From Sinorhizobium psoraleae (lineage in GTDB: Bacteria; Pseudomonadota; Alphaproteobacteria; Rhizobiales; Rhizobiaceae), in NCBI RefSeq assembly GCF_013283645.1, contig NZ_JABEKV010000002.1:379798-443797 (forward strand): a stretch of DNA of 64,000 nucleotides, written 5' to 3'. This document shows positions 36,006 through 44,671 of this stretch, piece after piece (the first letter of the stretch is position 1; each line of letters starts with the position of its first letter). A model generated the notes under the pieces. It made no database searches. It saw nothing but the letters and a program-made list of their open reading frames with translations, and had not been told where the DNA came from. The position numbers were made by a program, and so were the translations under genes.

Positions 36006-36388
36006 TTCGTCTGTATCCGTTCCGGATAGAGGTCGTAGGCCTTGCCGGCGACGGTGATCCGGACAGCCTTCATCCTCTTCTCATTGCGATCGAGCGAACG
36101 GTTGCCGAGGGCCACCACCGGATCGCCGACTTTCGCCACTCCGTCGACAAAGCCCGAGCGTTCTGTCTGGCGCGGGTTGGCGAGTTCGACCCGCCAGACG
36201 CCGTCATTCTCCGTCTCGACGTCTAGCGTTGGATGCGGCGGGGACATGGAAATCTCCCGGATCGTTCCGGAAAGCTCGATCTGATCGGCCTCCGCCCAGG
36301 ACCAGCCGTGGTGCGCGTAGGCGCCTGTGACGAGAAGCAATCCGAGGACACCTCCACCGAGCATGCGAGCGGAAAAGGACCTTGCCAT
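36002..36388 (-). CDS. Small exported protein (DUF6152-like)
   Basis: A 128-residue periplasmic protein with a cleavable signal (MARSFSARMLGGGVLGLLLVTGAYAHHGWSW). The HHGW segment right after cleavage, followed by SGTIREISMSPPHPTLDVE, is typical of the DUF6152 family. The histidines suggest metal binding. It overlaps by four bases with the membrane protein downstream. I chose the ATG at 36388 because GGAG is nine bases away; an ATG three codons earlier touches it. Confidence 0.78.
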   Translation of the reverse strand: MARSFSARMLGGGVLGLLLVTGAYAHHGWSWAEADQIELSGTIREISMSPPHPTLDVETENDGVWRVELANPRQTERSGFVDGVAKVGDPVVALGNRSLDRNEKRMKAVRITVAGKAYDLYPERIQTN

Positions 36389-36605
36389 TTCTGCCATCTC
36401 CTGTCTCCTTCGATGCGCCAAAACGATCAAGGTGAACGTGGAGCACCTGAAGCGAAAGGACAGGGCATTCAACAATTCTTGAATGGTAATGCCCTCGTTG
36501 TCGATGGCGGAGGGCTTGGACCGCCTGCAGCAAACGAAAGGGTATGCACGCTTGCCAGGGGGCGGAAATAATCCATCAAATTACTAGGTTTTCTTAGAAC
36601 TTTAT

Positions 36606-36632
36606 GGATCAGAGAGATATTTGCTCTGATCC
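36606..36632. promoter_or_regulatory. 9-bp inverted repeat in the cysH leader
   Basis: GGATCAGAG and CTCTGATCC form a perfect pair with a nine-base loop, 81 bases before cysH. It lies in the 324-bp gap 36389-36712, which is AT-richer than the coding sequence around it. It may be an operator for a sulfur regulator or an mRNA structure; no known motif is matched. Confidence 0.5.
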
Positions 36633-36712
36633 TTGAGCAATAGAAATCCGTTTTTCTGTCATTTGTCACAAACGGCTGCGATATTCCGTGAAAATTGCAA
36701 CGGGATTTAGCC

Positions 36713-37468
36713 ATGACCACGCAGACCCTCGAAGCCGAAGCGAAAGCCCTGAGCGAAGCGCTCGCAGGCCTGGATCTTGCCGGACGCCTGGCGCTGGTCG
36801 CCGATCTTGAAGGCAGAGCCGTCTTCACGACGTCGCTCGGCATCGAGGACCAGGTCATCACGGCCGCGATCGGCACGGATCAGCTCGATATCGACGTTGC
36901 GACACTGAAGACCGGCCGCCTCTTCAACGAGACCGTCGCGCTTATCGACAAGACCGAGGAAACCTACGGGATCCTGATCAAGCGTTTCTACCCCGAAAAG
37001 GCCGACATCGACGCCTATGTGGCTGAGTATGGCGTGAACGGCTTCTACGAAAGCGTGGAAGCCAGACATGCCTGTTGCGGCGTGCGCAAGCTGAAACCGC
37101 TTGCGCGTGCGCTCGAGGGTGCAAGCTACTGGATCACCGGCCTTCGCCGTGGTCAGTCAGGCAATCGCGCCACCACGCCCTTTGCCGAAGCGGACCTCGA
37201 ACGCCGCCTCATAAAGATCAATCCGCTGGCGGACTGGGATATCGAAACGATCCGCGCCCACGTCGCGGCCAATGCCATTCCCGTCAACCCGCTCCACGCC
37301 CGCGGCTATCCGTCGATCGGTTGCGAGCCCTGCACCCGTGCGATAAAGCCCGGCGAGCCCGAGCGCGCCGGACGCTGGTGGTGGGAGAACGACGAGAAGC
37401 GCGAATGCGGCCTGCACGTGCCGGAAGCGGCCTCCTCCATCATTCCCAGCGCCAGCAATGCTGCCTGA
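36713..37468 (+). CDS. cysH: Adenylyl-sulfate (APS) reductase, assimilatory
   Basis: A 251-residue reductase. The paired cysteine motifs [18 protein letters not shown] and [13 protein letters not shown] bind a [4Fe-4S] cluster and mark it as APS-type, not the cluster-free PAPS reductase of enterics. It reduces APS to sulfite with thioredoxin. The S. meliloti homologue is known to use APS. It is the first gene of cysH-cysD-cysN, 46 bases before cysD. Confidence 0.95.
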   Translation: MTTQTLEAEAKALSEALAGLDLAGRLALVADLEGRAVFTTSLGIEDQVITAAIGTDQLDIDVATLKTGRLFNETVALIDKTEETYGILIKRFYPEKADIDAYVAEYGVNGFYESVEARHACCGVRKLKPLARALEGASYWITGLRRGQSGNRATTPFAEADLERRLIKINPLADWDIETIRAHVAANAIPVNPLHARGYPSIGCEPCTRAIKPGEPERAGRWWWENDEKRECGLHVPEAASSIIPSASNAA

Positions 37469-37514
37469 AAGCGGCCGGCGCACCGAGAGACACGTATCCT
37501 CCCCGGAGTTCGAA

Positions 37515-38468
37515 ATGCCCCACAACCATCCGGAAACGGAACTGCATAATCCGCAGAGCGCGAAGCCGCCGCTCGACCCGCATCTGAAGGCACTTGAAAA
37601 CGAAGCGATCCACATTTTCCGTGAGGTTGCCGCCGAATTCGAGCGTCCGGTCATGCTTTATTCGATCGGCAAGGATTCGTCCGTGCTCCTGCATCTGGCG
37701 CGCAAGGCCTTCTATCCCGGCCGCGTCCCCTTTCCGCTGCTTCATGTCGACACCGGCTGGAAGTTCCGGGAGATGATCGCGTTTCGCGACGAGATCGTCG
37801 AAAAATACGATCTCGATCTGGTCGTTCACACCAACCCGCGCGGGGCAGCAGAGAACGTAACTCCCTTCTCGCATGGCTCGGCGCTCTACACCGACATCAT
37901 GAAAACCGAAGCGCTGCGCCAGGCGCTTGACGCCGGCCAGTACGACGCGGCCTTCGGCGGCGCACGCCGCGACGAGGAAGCAAGCCGCGCCAAGGAACGC
38001 ATCTATTCGTTCCGCACGCCGGACCACCGCTGGGATCCGCGCAACCAGCGTCCCGAGCTCTGGAACATCTACAACGGCATGGTCCGCAAGGGCGAGAGCG
38101 TGCGCGCCTTTCCGCTCTCCAACTGGACCGAGGTCGACATCTGGCGCTACATCCAGGCGGAAGAGATCCCGATCGTGCCGCTCTATTTTGCCAAGAAGCG
38201 TCCGATCGTCGAGCGTGACGGCATGATGATCCTTGCCGAAGATCCGCGTCTCGAACTCCTTCCGGGCGAATTTAAGCGCGAGGAAGTGATCCGCTTCCGC
38301 ACGCTCGGCTGTTTCCCGCTGACGGGGGCCATCCGCTCCGGTGCCACCACGCTCGACGACATTATTTCCGAACTTGAAACCGCGACCGTCTCCGAACGGC
38401 AGGGCCGCGCCATCGACAGGGACCAGTCCGGCTCGATGGAAAAGAAAAAACGCGAGGGATATTTCTGA
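37515..38468 (+). CDS. cysD: Sulfate adenylyltransferase subunit 2
   Basis: A 317-residue ATP-pyrophosphatase-type subunit that forms APS from sulfate and ATP. The PP-loop is [13 protein letters not shown] (about residues 49-61), with [17 protein letters not shown] later on. It starts [14 protein letters not shown], standard for rhizobia. The cysN start codon overlaps its stop (TGATG), so the two subunits are coupled. It acts in the cytoplasm as a CysD-CysN complex. Confidence 0.97.
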   Translation: MPHNHPETELHNPQSAKPPLDPHLKALENEAIHIFREVAAEFERPVMLYSIGKDSSVLLHLARKAFYPGRVPFPLLHVDTGWKFREMIAFRDEIVEKYDLDLVVHTNPRGAAENVTPFSHGSALYTDIMKTEALRQALDAGQYDAAFGGARRDEEASRAKERIYSFRTPDHRWDPRNQRPELWNIYNGMVRKGESVRAFPLSNWTEVDIWRYIQAEEIPIVPLYFAKKRPIVERDGMMILAEDPRLELLPGEFKREEVIRFRTLGCFPLTGAIRSGATTLDDIISELETATVSERQGRAIDRDQSGSMEKKKREGYF

Positions 38469-39970
38469 TGACCGCACCCGCAATCGCGAACGCCGCCCTG
38501 GACGACACAACCGAAGTCGTCGCCCATCCGGCGCAGGAGCCGGTGCGCGCCACGCGCGATACCCGCCCGCTTCGCCTTATCACCTGCGGCAGCGTCGATG
38601 ACGGCAAATCGACGCTGATCGGCCGGTTGCTTTGGGACACGAAGGCGGTCAAGGAGGACCAAGCCGCCACGCTCGAGCGCGATTCCAGCGGCAAGCAGAA
38701 CGACCTTGGCCTGCCCGATTTCGCGCTGCTTCTGGACGGGCTGCAGGCCGAGCGCGAACAGGGCATCACCATCGACGTTGCCTACCGCTATTTCTCGACC
38801 GACAAGCGCTCCTTCATCGTTGCCGACACGCCCGGCCACGAACAATACACCCGCAACATGGCGACCGGCGCTTCGACTGCCGATCTCGCTGTGCTCTTGG
38901 TCGACGCCCGCGTCGGCCTCCTGGAGCAGACCCGGCGTCACGCAACGATCGCGACGCTGATGGGCATCCGCCAGTTCGTGCTCGCCGTCAACAAGATCGA
39001 CCTCACCGATTACGACCGCAGCCGCTTCGAGCAGATCTCGCACGAGTTCAAGGAACTCGCCTTGTCGCTCGGCGTCCGGCAGGTCACCGCGATCCCGGTT
39101 TCGGCACTCAAGGGCGAGAACGTCGTCTATGACGGCCGCGCCTCCATGCCTTGGTACGATGGCCCGACGCTGATCGAGGTCCTCGAACTCGCGACAACGC
39201 GCTCTGCACAGACGGTCGGCTTCCGCCTGCCGGTGCAGCGAGTCTCGCGCCCGGGCGAGAGCTTCCGCGGCTATCAGGGCACCGTCGCCGGTGGCTCGGT
39301 GAAGCCCGGCGATTCCGTCGTCATCCTGCCGTCCGGCATGGTTGCCAACGTCACGAAGATCGTCACCTTCGATCTCGTGCGCAATGCCGCCGTTGCCGGC
39401 GACGCGATCACGCTCGTGCTCGACCGCCAGGTGGACGTTTCCCGCGGCGACGTGATCGCCGCGATCGACAGCCAGCCGATGACCGGGCTCGCCTTCGACG
39501 CCCAGCTTGTCGCCCTCCAGCCGGAAGGCATCCAGCCCGGCAAGCGTTACTGGCTGAAATCCGGCAGCCGCCGCCAGCGCGTGCAGGTGCAGCCCGCAAG
39601 CCAGCTCGATCTCAAGACCGGCAAGTGGAACCAAACGCAAGAGCTGCCGATGAACGCGATCGGCAAGGTTCACCTGGCCTTCGACGAACAGGCGATCTTC
39701 GACGCTTATGAACAGAACCGTACCACCGGCGCCTTCATCCTGATCGACCCGGACACCAACAACACGGTCGCCGGCGGCATGATCACCGCCAAACGCGCGG
39801 CGCTCGGTGGCATTCATGCGGAGGAGAGCCGGGTTATCCTTTCGCTGCCGGCAGACCTCGCCGATCAACTGATGGCAACGGAACTCTTTGCCAGCCGGCG
39901 TGAAGACGCGGAAATCCGCCGCGTCAATGCCGGCAAGGCGGCGGAAATCATCGATTCGATCGACGGCTGA
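38468..39970 (+). CDS. cysN: Sulfate adenylyltransferase subunit 1 (GTPase)
   Basis: A 500-residue EF-Tu-like GTPase whose GTP hydrolysis drives APS formation by CysD. G1 is GSVDDGKST, G3 DTPGHEQY, G4 NKID. It ends soon after the beta-barrel domains (EIIDSIDG) with no APS-kinase (CysC) domain, unlike the fused NodQ/CysNC form. With an APS reductase upstream, a kinase is not needed for cysteine synthesis. A strong terminator follows. Confidence 0.97.
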   Translation: MTAPAIANAALDDTTEVVAHPAQEPVRATRDTRPLRLITCGSVDDGKSTLIGRLLWDTKAVKEDQAATLERDSSGKQNDLGLPDFALLLDGLQAEREQGITIDVAYRYFSTDKRSFIVADTPGHEQYTRNMATGASTADLAVLLVDARVGLLEQTRRHATIATLMGIRQFVLAVNKIDLTDYDRSRFEQISHEFKELALSLGVRQVTAIPVSALKGENVVYDGRASMPWYDGPTLIEVLELATTRSAQTVGFRLPVQRVSRPGESFRGYQGTVAGGSVKPGDSVVILPSGMVANVTKIVTFDLVRNAAVAGDAITLVLDRQVDVSRGDVIAAIDSQPMTGLAFDAQLVALQPEGIQPGKRYWLKSGSRRQRVQVQPASQLDLKTGKWNQTQELPMNAIGKVHLAFDEQAIFDAYEQNRTTGAFILIDPDTNNTVAGGMITAKRAALGGIHAEESRVILSLPADLADQLMATELFASRREDAEIRRVNAGKAAEIIDSIDG

Positions 39971-39991
39971 TCGGCAACTTGTCGAAGCTGG

Positions 39992-40016
39992 AAAAGGGGC
40001 CGCTCGGCCCCTTTTT
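39992..40016 (+). terminator. Rho-independent terminator of the cysHDN operon
   Basis: AAAAGGGGCCG, a short loop, CGGCCCCTTTTTC: a GC stem followed by a T-run, 22 bases after the cysN stop. Confidence 0.94.
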
Positions 40017-40121
40017 CATTGGTCCATGCCATTCGGCCGGCGGCCGTCTCGCTTCGCCTCACTCTTCCAAACCGACGCTCCCGCCCTAGCTTTTCGCCAA
40101 GCATAGCAAGGAGACGCAGCC

Positions 40122-40313
40122 ATGCTTGGCAACAATGGGAAGGAAAGGCCCGACGGAGGCTTCGACGGCCGCACTATGACGATCGAAGCATTTGCGCGGA
40201 AATACCGCCTGGACGAGGACGAAGCCAACCGCCTCGGAGACGAATTCGGCCCTGCCGCACCGGAAGTGGACCTGCTGAGAGCCGCAAGACGCAATGGACT
40301 TCCTGAGGAGTAA
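40122..40313 (+). CDS. Small hypothetical protein (63 residues)
   Basis: A hydrophilic protein with an acidic C-terminal helical region (TIEAFARKYRLDEDEANRLGDEFGPAAPEVDLLRAAR). The pattern of a short helix-turn-helix-like segment is suggestive, but no family is identified. AAGGAG precedes the ATG. It has its own promoter region between the cysN terminator and its start. Function unknown. Confidence 0.65.
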   Translation: MLGNNGKERPDGGFDGRTMTIEAFARKYRLDEDEANRLGDEFGPAAPEVDLLRAARRNGLPEE

Positions 40314-40338
40314 GGTAGCAGTCTGCGCCCGCAAATCG

Positions 40339-40482
40339 TCAGGCGGGCCGCTCGATTGGGGCAAGTTGCATCGTCAGCGGCGGCGGGTCGCCGTTGCGCC
40401 AAAGCTGGTAGCCGACGACGCTGCCGAGAATGGCGGACCAGATAACGATCTCGCGCAGTGTGAAAATTGGTTCCTTCAACAT
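40339..40482 (-). CDS. Small single-pass membrane protein (47 residues)
   Basis: It reads MLKEPIFTLREIVIWSAILGSVVGYQLW, then a short Pro-rich polar tail, predicting one transmembrane helix (residues 9-28) with a cytoplasmic N-terminus. GAGG lies six bases before the ATG at 40482. Small membrane proteins of this type often modulate partner complexes. It is convergent with the 63-residue gene. The call rests on hydropathy and ribosome site. Confidence 0.55.
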   Translation of the reverse strand: MLKEPIFTLREIVIWSAILGSVVGYQLWRNGDPPPLTMQLAPIERPA

Positions 40483-40891
40483 CACAGCCTCACCAGAATG
40501 CGTTTGTTGAAGGGATAATGGCGGCGATCGTTCACCCTGCAAAGACGGCATATGGTTAACAGACTATTTCAAGGTGAACAACGAAAGAAGCTACGCGCCT
40601 CGATTCAAGCCTGCCAAGGAAGCAGCCAAACTGCCCACGCCAAGATCGCGCAAAGCCAAGAGGCGATCAGTCCCGTCTCGCCCCTGAGAAATCAGGGCTT
40701 CAATTTCAATCGTCTAACCGTAAGGTGGCGTGTCGATCATGACGATCGATAGGACTGTTTCACCGTTTCAGAACGCCGTGAGACAGTCCGCCTCGGCAGG
40801 GCGCCGTCAGGCCGCGCCGCCCGAGAAGGTGCGATCCGTCGTTCGCTCGGCTCGTCGGCGGCAAAATAGCTCGATAAGTAATTGATTTGGC
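40483..40891. other. Non-coding gap before tRNA-Pro
   Basis: I see no convincing gene in these 409 bases. Short frames occur, but none has a supported ribosome site or recognisable sequence. Two short inverted pairs around 40738-40760 (GATCATGACGATCG...) and the probable downstream processing region of the tRNA are the only structure. Confidence 0.6.
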
Positions 40892-40968
40892 TGGTCGGAG
40901 TGGCGTGATTCGAACACGCGACCCCCACGTCCCGAACGTGGTGCGCTACCAGACTGCGCTACACTCCG
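40892..40968 (-). tRNA. tRNA-Pro (anticodon CGG)
   Basis: 77 bases including an encoded CCA end. The acceptor arm is CGGAGTG/CACTCCG. The anticodon stem-loop CCACG-TTCGGGA-CGTGG gives anticodon CGG, decoding CCG. The T-arm contains GTTCGAATC. Confidence 0.96.
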
Positions 40969-41257
40969 TGACCAGCGGCGCCTCTATAGAACAGCATTTT
41001 CGATTTCACAAGCGCCTATCTCAAAAAGAATGCAGCCTAGCGCGAAAAATTCAATCGGTGGAAACCCGTTGGCGCACCTCGCCTGGAGCGGCAATAGGGC
41101 GTTTCTGCAACGCTTTATATTTTCCTGAATCCCGGCGGCCAGGGCGGATTTTCTTTCGCGTCTTTTAGCGCTAGAGGCTCAGCGGAAAGCTAGGAAAGCC
41201 GGGGGATACGGGCTTCCGCGCCGCAGATTTCAGAACGAGACTCAAAGGGACAAAAAC

Positions 41258-41671
41258 ATGAACTTCCGCATGATGACGGTCGCCGGCCTTGTGCTGGCCC
41301 TTGCCGGCTGTACGACGACTTCAGGGGTGGCAAAAAACGCCGTCGAGACCCGGTGGCTGGGCAAGCCCGCTGGTATCTTCTTCGCCCGGTTCGGCCCGCC
41401 GATCGCCGACGTCGAATCCGGTGACGACACCGTCTACAGCTGGAAGGGCGGCTACAAGACCCGCAAGATCCCGGCCGAGTATGAAAAGACCGCCGACGGC
41501 AAACGCGGCAAGCGCATCTCCGCCGCCCGCACGGAATATCTGAGCTGTTCCGTCCAGCTCACCGTCTCTTCCGACTACGTCATCCGCTCGATCCGCCTCG
41601 TCGGCGACCGCAAGCGCGCCAACGGCCCAAGCTGGTGCGAGGAATTTCTGGGCGGGGCGAAGGCGGAGTGA
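41258..41671 (+). CDS. Small lipoprotein
   Basis: A 137-residue exported protein. The lipobox LALAGC (cysteine at residue 18) predicts lipid attachment after signal peptidase II. The mature part contains FFARFGPPIADVESGDDTVYSWKGGY and two further cysteines that could pair. It resembles conserved rhizobial lipoproteins of unknown function. A terminator follows. The 289-bp region between tRNA-Pro and this gene holds its promoter; no clear consensus was picked. Confidence 0.82.
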   Translation: MNFRMMTVAGLVLALAGCTTTSGVAKNAVETRWLGKPAGIFFARFGPPIADVESGDDTVYSWKGGYKTRKIPAEYEKTADGKRGKRISAARTEYLSCSVQLTVSSDYVIRSIRLVGDRKRANGPSWCEEFLGGAKAE

Positions 41672-41697
41672 GAACCCTCACCGTACACCGACTATGG

Positions 41698-41728
41698 AAC
41701 CCGTCCGCGAAAGCAGGCGGGTTTTTCG
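41698..41728 (+). terminator. Rho-independent terminator after the lipoprotein gene
   Basis: AACCCGTCCGC and GCAGGCGGGTT pair around GAAA, followed by a T-run (TTTTTCG). Confidence 0.88.
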
Positions 41729-41789
41729 TGTGGGCTGTAGCGATCCACAGTATGGCATCCAAGCAAGATGCCTCGGTGCTGGCAAACGG

Positions 41790-42302
41790 TCAGCCCGGAT
41801 GCTTGTGGATCGGATCCACCCAGTAGATCTCCTCCGGCTTCTCGACCGGATCGATATCGGTGATGTTAACGACGACGGCCTCGTTATCGGACCGTACCAG
41901 CACGCATTCGAGCGGATGTTCAGGATCCGCATTGATTTCCTGGTGCGGCACGTATGGCGGCACGTAGATGAAGTCCCCCGGGCCTGCCTCCGCGACATAT
42001 TCCAGCCTGTCGCCCCAGCGCATGCGCGCCTTGCCGCGGATGACGAAGATCACGCTTTCGAGCGGCCCGTGGTGATGCACGCCGGTCTTGGCATTGGGCT
42101 CGATCGCGACGGTTCCGGCCCAGATCTTTTGGGCGCCGACACGCGCATGATTGATGGCTGCCTGCCGGTACATGCCGGGCGTCTGGGCCGTGTTGCCGTC
42201 CAATTGATCACCTTTGATGACGCGGACACCGTTGTGTTTCCACCGTTCCTCGCCGTGCTTGTCGTCACGATCATGGTCGTGGTGATGGTGCTGGTCCGAC
42301 AT
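41790..42302 (-). CDS. Cupin-domain protein with His-rich N-terminus
   Basis: A 170-residue protein. The first 15 residues are rich in histidine and aspartate (SDQHHHHDHDRDDKHGEE), a likely metal-binding tail. The cupin motif 1 is GVHHHGPLESVIFVIRGKARMRWG and motif 2 PGDFIYVPPYVPHQEIN. Metal-binding cupins can be dioxygenases, isomerases or sensors; the reaction is not assignable. The C-terminus is IYWVDPIHKHPG. Confidence 0.85.
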   Translation of the reverse strand: MSDQHHHHDHDRDDKHGEERWKHNGVRVIKGDQLDGNTAQTPGMYRQAAINHARVGAQKIWAGTVAIEPNAKTGVHHHGPLESVIFVIRGKARMRWGDRLEYVAEAGPGDFIYVPPYVPHQEINADPEHPLECVLVRSDNEAVVVNITDIDPVEKPEEIYWVDPIHKHPG

Positions 42303-42694
42303 TCTCCGTCTCCATTCTTCCGGTATGGCTAGCGCAGGCGGCTCGGCACGAGATGATAGTTATGAGCAGATCCCGTGTCTGCCAGATGCGGCGAACACGC
42401 CGGGACCGGTCCGGCAGACATTAGCAACATGACCGTTGAGCACAACCTGCGACGACTCCCGCTCGGCCTCTTGAACTCTGCAGGCAGCGTGACAGGGTAA
42501 CCAGGGAACAACAACAGGCCGGCATTCCACTCATCCAGTCGCCCAACGCACCGTTTGGCCGATTTAACCACCATCGTCAAAAAAAGAGCCTGCCGTGGGA
42601 GGAGTTGCGACAGGCCTCGACCACGCGTCGGTACGGTAACCATGACCTCGATTTTGTCGGTCGCCACACTTACGCGGACGGGGGAATTGACTAG

Positions 42695-42779
42695 CGGCAA
42701 TTCCAGGAAAGAAAACTGTAAAGCGGTTTCCATCCAGAATTGCGTAGTTTCTGCGTAGCTCAAAGTGAAATGATCTAAC
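42695..42779 (-). repeat. Dispersed repeat, copy 4 (inverted, diverged)
   Basis: Read on the minus strand it matches the 3735/21851/25688 elements: CAATTCTGGATGGAAACCG, then TTTACAGTTTT...TTCCTGGAATTGCC. The adjoining module GTGAAATGATCTAAC is in plus orientation, so its order relative to the core differs from copy 3. It lies at the end of the 472-bp gap 42303-42774, in which I see no gene. Confidence 0.65.
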
Positions 42780-42975
42780 CTTGGCCGCCTTTTCGCCCCG
42801 GATCGTGGCTGTGGTGGCTGTCGTGCTCGCCTCCGCCGCCAGAGACCTTGCTGCGGGTACGCTTGTCAGGTTCGGCAGGTGGCTTCGGGATATCCAGCGG
42901 AGCTTTGGCATTTTCATGCGAAGCACCTGGGCCGCCTTGGCGAATGCTTGCCGGCGTCGTCTTGGAAGTGGACAT
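42775..42975 (-). CDS. Small hydrophilic, probably disordered protein
   Basis: A 66-residue protein rich in Lys, Pro, Gly, Ser and His (GGGGEHDSHHSHDPGRKGGQG tail), with no hydrophobic core, so probably disordered. AGGAG lies five bases before the ATG at 42975. It follows another such gene by eight bases, and both sit behind one EcfG-type promoter, pointing to a stress role. Function unknown. Confidence 0.7.
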   Translation of the reverse strand: MSTSKTTPASIRQGGPGASHENAKAPLDIPKPPAEPDKRTRSKVSGGGGEHDSHHSHDPGRKGGQG

Positions 42976-42983
42976 GATGCTCC

Positions 42984-43166
42984 TCATCGATCCTGTTGGT
43001 AGCCCTGATGGGTCGTGTTGATCTTGGTATTGCCTTGCTGCCCCTTCTTCTCTGGATCCGAGGGTGTCTCTCGCTTCTTGGATTCAACCGATGCGTTCGT
43101 TGCGGGCTCTCCAGTTCCCTTCCCGCTGCGATTTTCCGGAGGAATTGGGGGTGGCCGACTGCTCAT
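42984..43166 (-). CDS. Small hydrophilic, probably disordered protein, first gene of pair
   Basis: A 60-residue protein starting MSSRPPPIPPENRSGKG and ending in a Lys/Gln/Thr-rich tail. There are no hydrophobic segments. The ATG at 43166 has GGGAGAG upstream. It is led by an EcfG-type promoter (43225-43249) and followed after eight bases by a similar gene. Proteins of this composition are common in rhizobial general stress regulons. Confidence 0.65.
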   Translation of the reverse strand: MSSRPPPIPPENRSGKGTGEPATNASVESKKRETPSDPEKKGQQGNTKINTTHQGYQQDR

Positions 43167-43224
43167 ATAAAACTCTCCCGAAGTGTTTGGATTTTTCGCC
43201 AACGCACGCTGGCCTCGATTTTCC

Positions 43225-43249
43225 AACACGTCAGATCGGATGTTGTTCC
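43225..43249 (-). promoter_or_regulatory. EcfG/RpoE2-type promoter
   Basis: On the minus strand GGAAC, 16 bases, TGTT, ending 58 bases before the start at 43166. It fits the general stress consensus GGAAC-N16/17-nGTT. Confidence 0.75.
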
Positions 43250-43313
43250 CAGGATGTCACATTTGAGGGGCGTCACCATCGCCGCAACTACGAAGCTCGA
43301 TCTGCGATCCAGA

Positions 43314-43769
43314 TCAGCGCATCCGCGCATCGTGATGCAGGAAGGTGCCCAATGCCAGGCCTAGAGCCATGGCGACATAAGCCTTCGCGAAGTCCGTTTT
43401 CGGTAAGGCCAGTTCCCAGCCCGGAGTAAGGCGTCTCGGCACCAGACCGTAATCAACGAGGGCCGCGAGTACGGTCGTGCCTGCGGCCGCCGCCACCACA
43501 CGCGGCGAGCTCGCCGTATTTCTCCCCAGCAAGGCAGAAAACGGCAGCGCCCACCAGAGCGAGGCAAGCATGTGCGTCGCGAAACCGGTGAGCGTGTGAG
43601 AGAGGTCGAAGCGGGATACGGAGGCAGCGGCTTGGCCGTGCATCCAGTGGCTCGTCGCGTTGATCGGTCGCCAGTGACTTCGCCCTCGACGCGTGGCCGA
43701 CGCCATCAGCACCAAGACCATGGCCAGGCCGGCGCACGCTCCGCTCGCAGACACTACTCTGCCTGACAT
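43314..43769 (-). CDS. Four-helix membrane protein (YagU/DUF1440-like)
   Basis: A 151-residue inner-membrane protein with about four hydrophobic segments (ACAGLAMVLVLMASA; HMLASLWWALPFSALLG; VVAAAAGTTVLAALVDYGLVP; AYVAMALGLALGTFL). The spacing resembles YagU/DUF1440, but the match is loose. GGAGATATCG precedes the ATG. No EcfG motif is visible in front of it, unlike its neighbours. Function unknown. Confidence 0.65.
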   Translation of the reverse strand: MSGRVVSASGACAGLAMVLVLMASATRRGRSHWRPINATSHWMHGQAAASVSRFDLSHTLTGFATHMLASLWWALPFSALLGRNTASSPRVVAAAAGTTVLAALVDYGLVPRRLTPGWELALPKTDFAKAYVAMALGLALGTFLHHDARMR

Positions 43770-43900
43770 CGATATCTCCTAAGCGGCGTCGGGTTTCCGG
43801 GGCGGTCGTGACAGTCGAAGGAGGTACCGAACGAAGAGGCGGCTCAAAGGTCTTCCAGTGGCATGTTGACCGCTGAGCCAAACCGCTTGCCACATGGCAG

Positions 43901-44275
43901 CTACGTGCGAGTGCCGCCGACAGGCGAGCCCGCTTTCATCTCGGTGCGTACCGGTCCCTCGAACAGGCCCAGATCGTCCCGGCTGAACACAGCCAAGGTC
44001 CAATGGGCGGCACTTGCCCCGTCTGCGTTTTGAGGTTGGTAGACGAGCTTGTCCGGGCTGCCGATCCTGCGCATCGCCTCATGATCGACTACTCCGGACC
44101 GGACCGCTTCAGCCGCTCGGCCGCGGTCACCATCAAAGGCATCCTCGACGAGTTCATGCGTAAGTATAATTCCCTTGCGCGATCCGCCGCTGTCTTCGTT
44201 GCTGGTCAGCATCACAAGCGCAACGTCGAGTTCCTTAGAGGTTTTTTGGTCAGCCAGTATCTCGAACAACGCCAT
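43901..44275 (-). CDS. Hypothetical protein with EcfG promoter
   Basis: A 124-residue cytoplasmic protein with no recognised family (MALFEILADQKTSKELDVALVML...GIILTHELVEDAFDG...YQPQNADGASAAHWTLAVFSRDD). GGAGG lies six bases before the ATG at 44275, which I prefer to longer starts that lack a ribosome site. The promoter at 44331-44355 fits EcfG. A nucleoside- or kinase-like fold cannot be excluded, but no motif supports it. Confidence 0.7.
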   Translation of the reverse strand: MALFEILADQKTSKELDVALVMLTSNEDSGGSRKGIILTHELVEDAFDGDRGRAAEAVRSGVVDHEAMRRIGSPDKLVYQPQNADGASAAHWTLAVFSRDDLGLFEGPVRTEMKAGSPVGGTRT

Positions 44276-44330
44276 TGAATCCTCCGTCGACATGTTAGCC
44301 AGCAGCACCGACGATTCTCGATGATGGTCG

Positions 44331-44355
44331 AACCCGCGGGACGAACCGATGTTCC
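44331..44355 (-). promoter_or_regulatory. EcfG/RpoE2-type promoter
   Basis: Minus strand: GGAAC, 16 bases, GGTT, 55 bases before the start at 44275. It is one of two back-to-back EcfG promoters in the 396-bp gap 44276-44671. Confidence 0.75.
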
Positions 44356-44512
44356 CGCGTTGACCGCTTTGATCGAGGCGCAGCAATCGGAAATACGCGA
44401 GTGACGCCCCTCGCTCGACCGCGGTCGCGACAACATGGAGTTGGGGAGAACCTGCCTTCCGCACGGCGGATCGCTCGACTTCATGCGTCATACCTTGCCT
44501 TGGAGCGAGTTT

Positions 44513-44537
44513 GGAACCGATCAGTTCCTCGATCGTT
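44513..44537 (+). promoter_or_regulatory. EcfG/RpoE2-type promoter
   Basis: Plus strand: GGAAC at 44513-44517, 16 bases, CGTT at 44534-44537, an exact match. It faces the small gene at 44672. Confidence 0.82.
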
Positions 44538-44671
44538 CGGATCGGTATTCAACCGGTTGGCGGCGGGACCATGGCCCGATGAACTCCGGTCGGATGCAGC
44601 CGGCGGGCAAAGGTTTCCCGCATGTGCTGATCCAGGCGCGGAAGCCGGCACCAAAACCTATGGAGCATGAG

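Noticed and set aside
40887-41168. A 93-residue plus-strand frame starting within the tRNA-Pro region
   Set aside because: It reads through the complement of a tRNA gene, a well-known annotation artefact, and has no ribosome site.
42555-42758. A 67-residue plus-strand frame in the gap before the stress island
   Set aside because: It ends within a dispersed repeat and has no ribosome site or family resemblance.
44293-44491. A longer N-terminus for the gene at 43901-44275
   Set aside because: It would span the EcfG promoter at 44331-44355, and the GGAGG-led ATG at 44275 is better.
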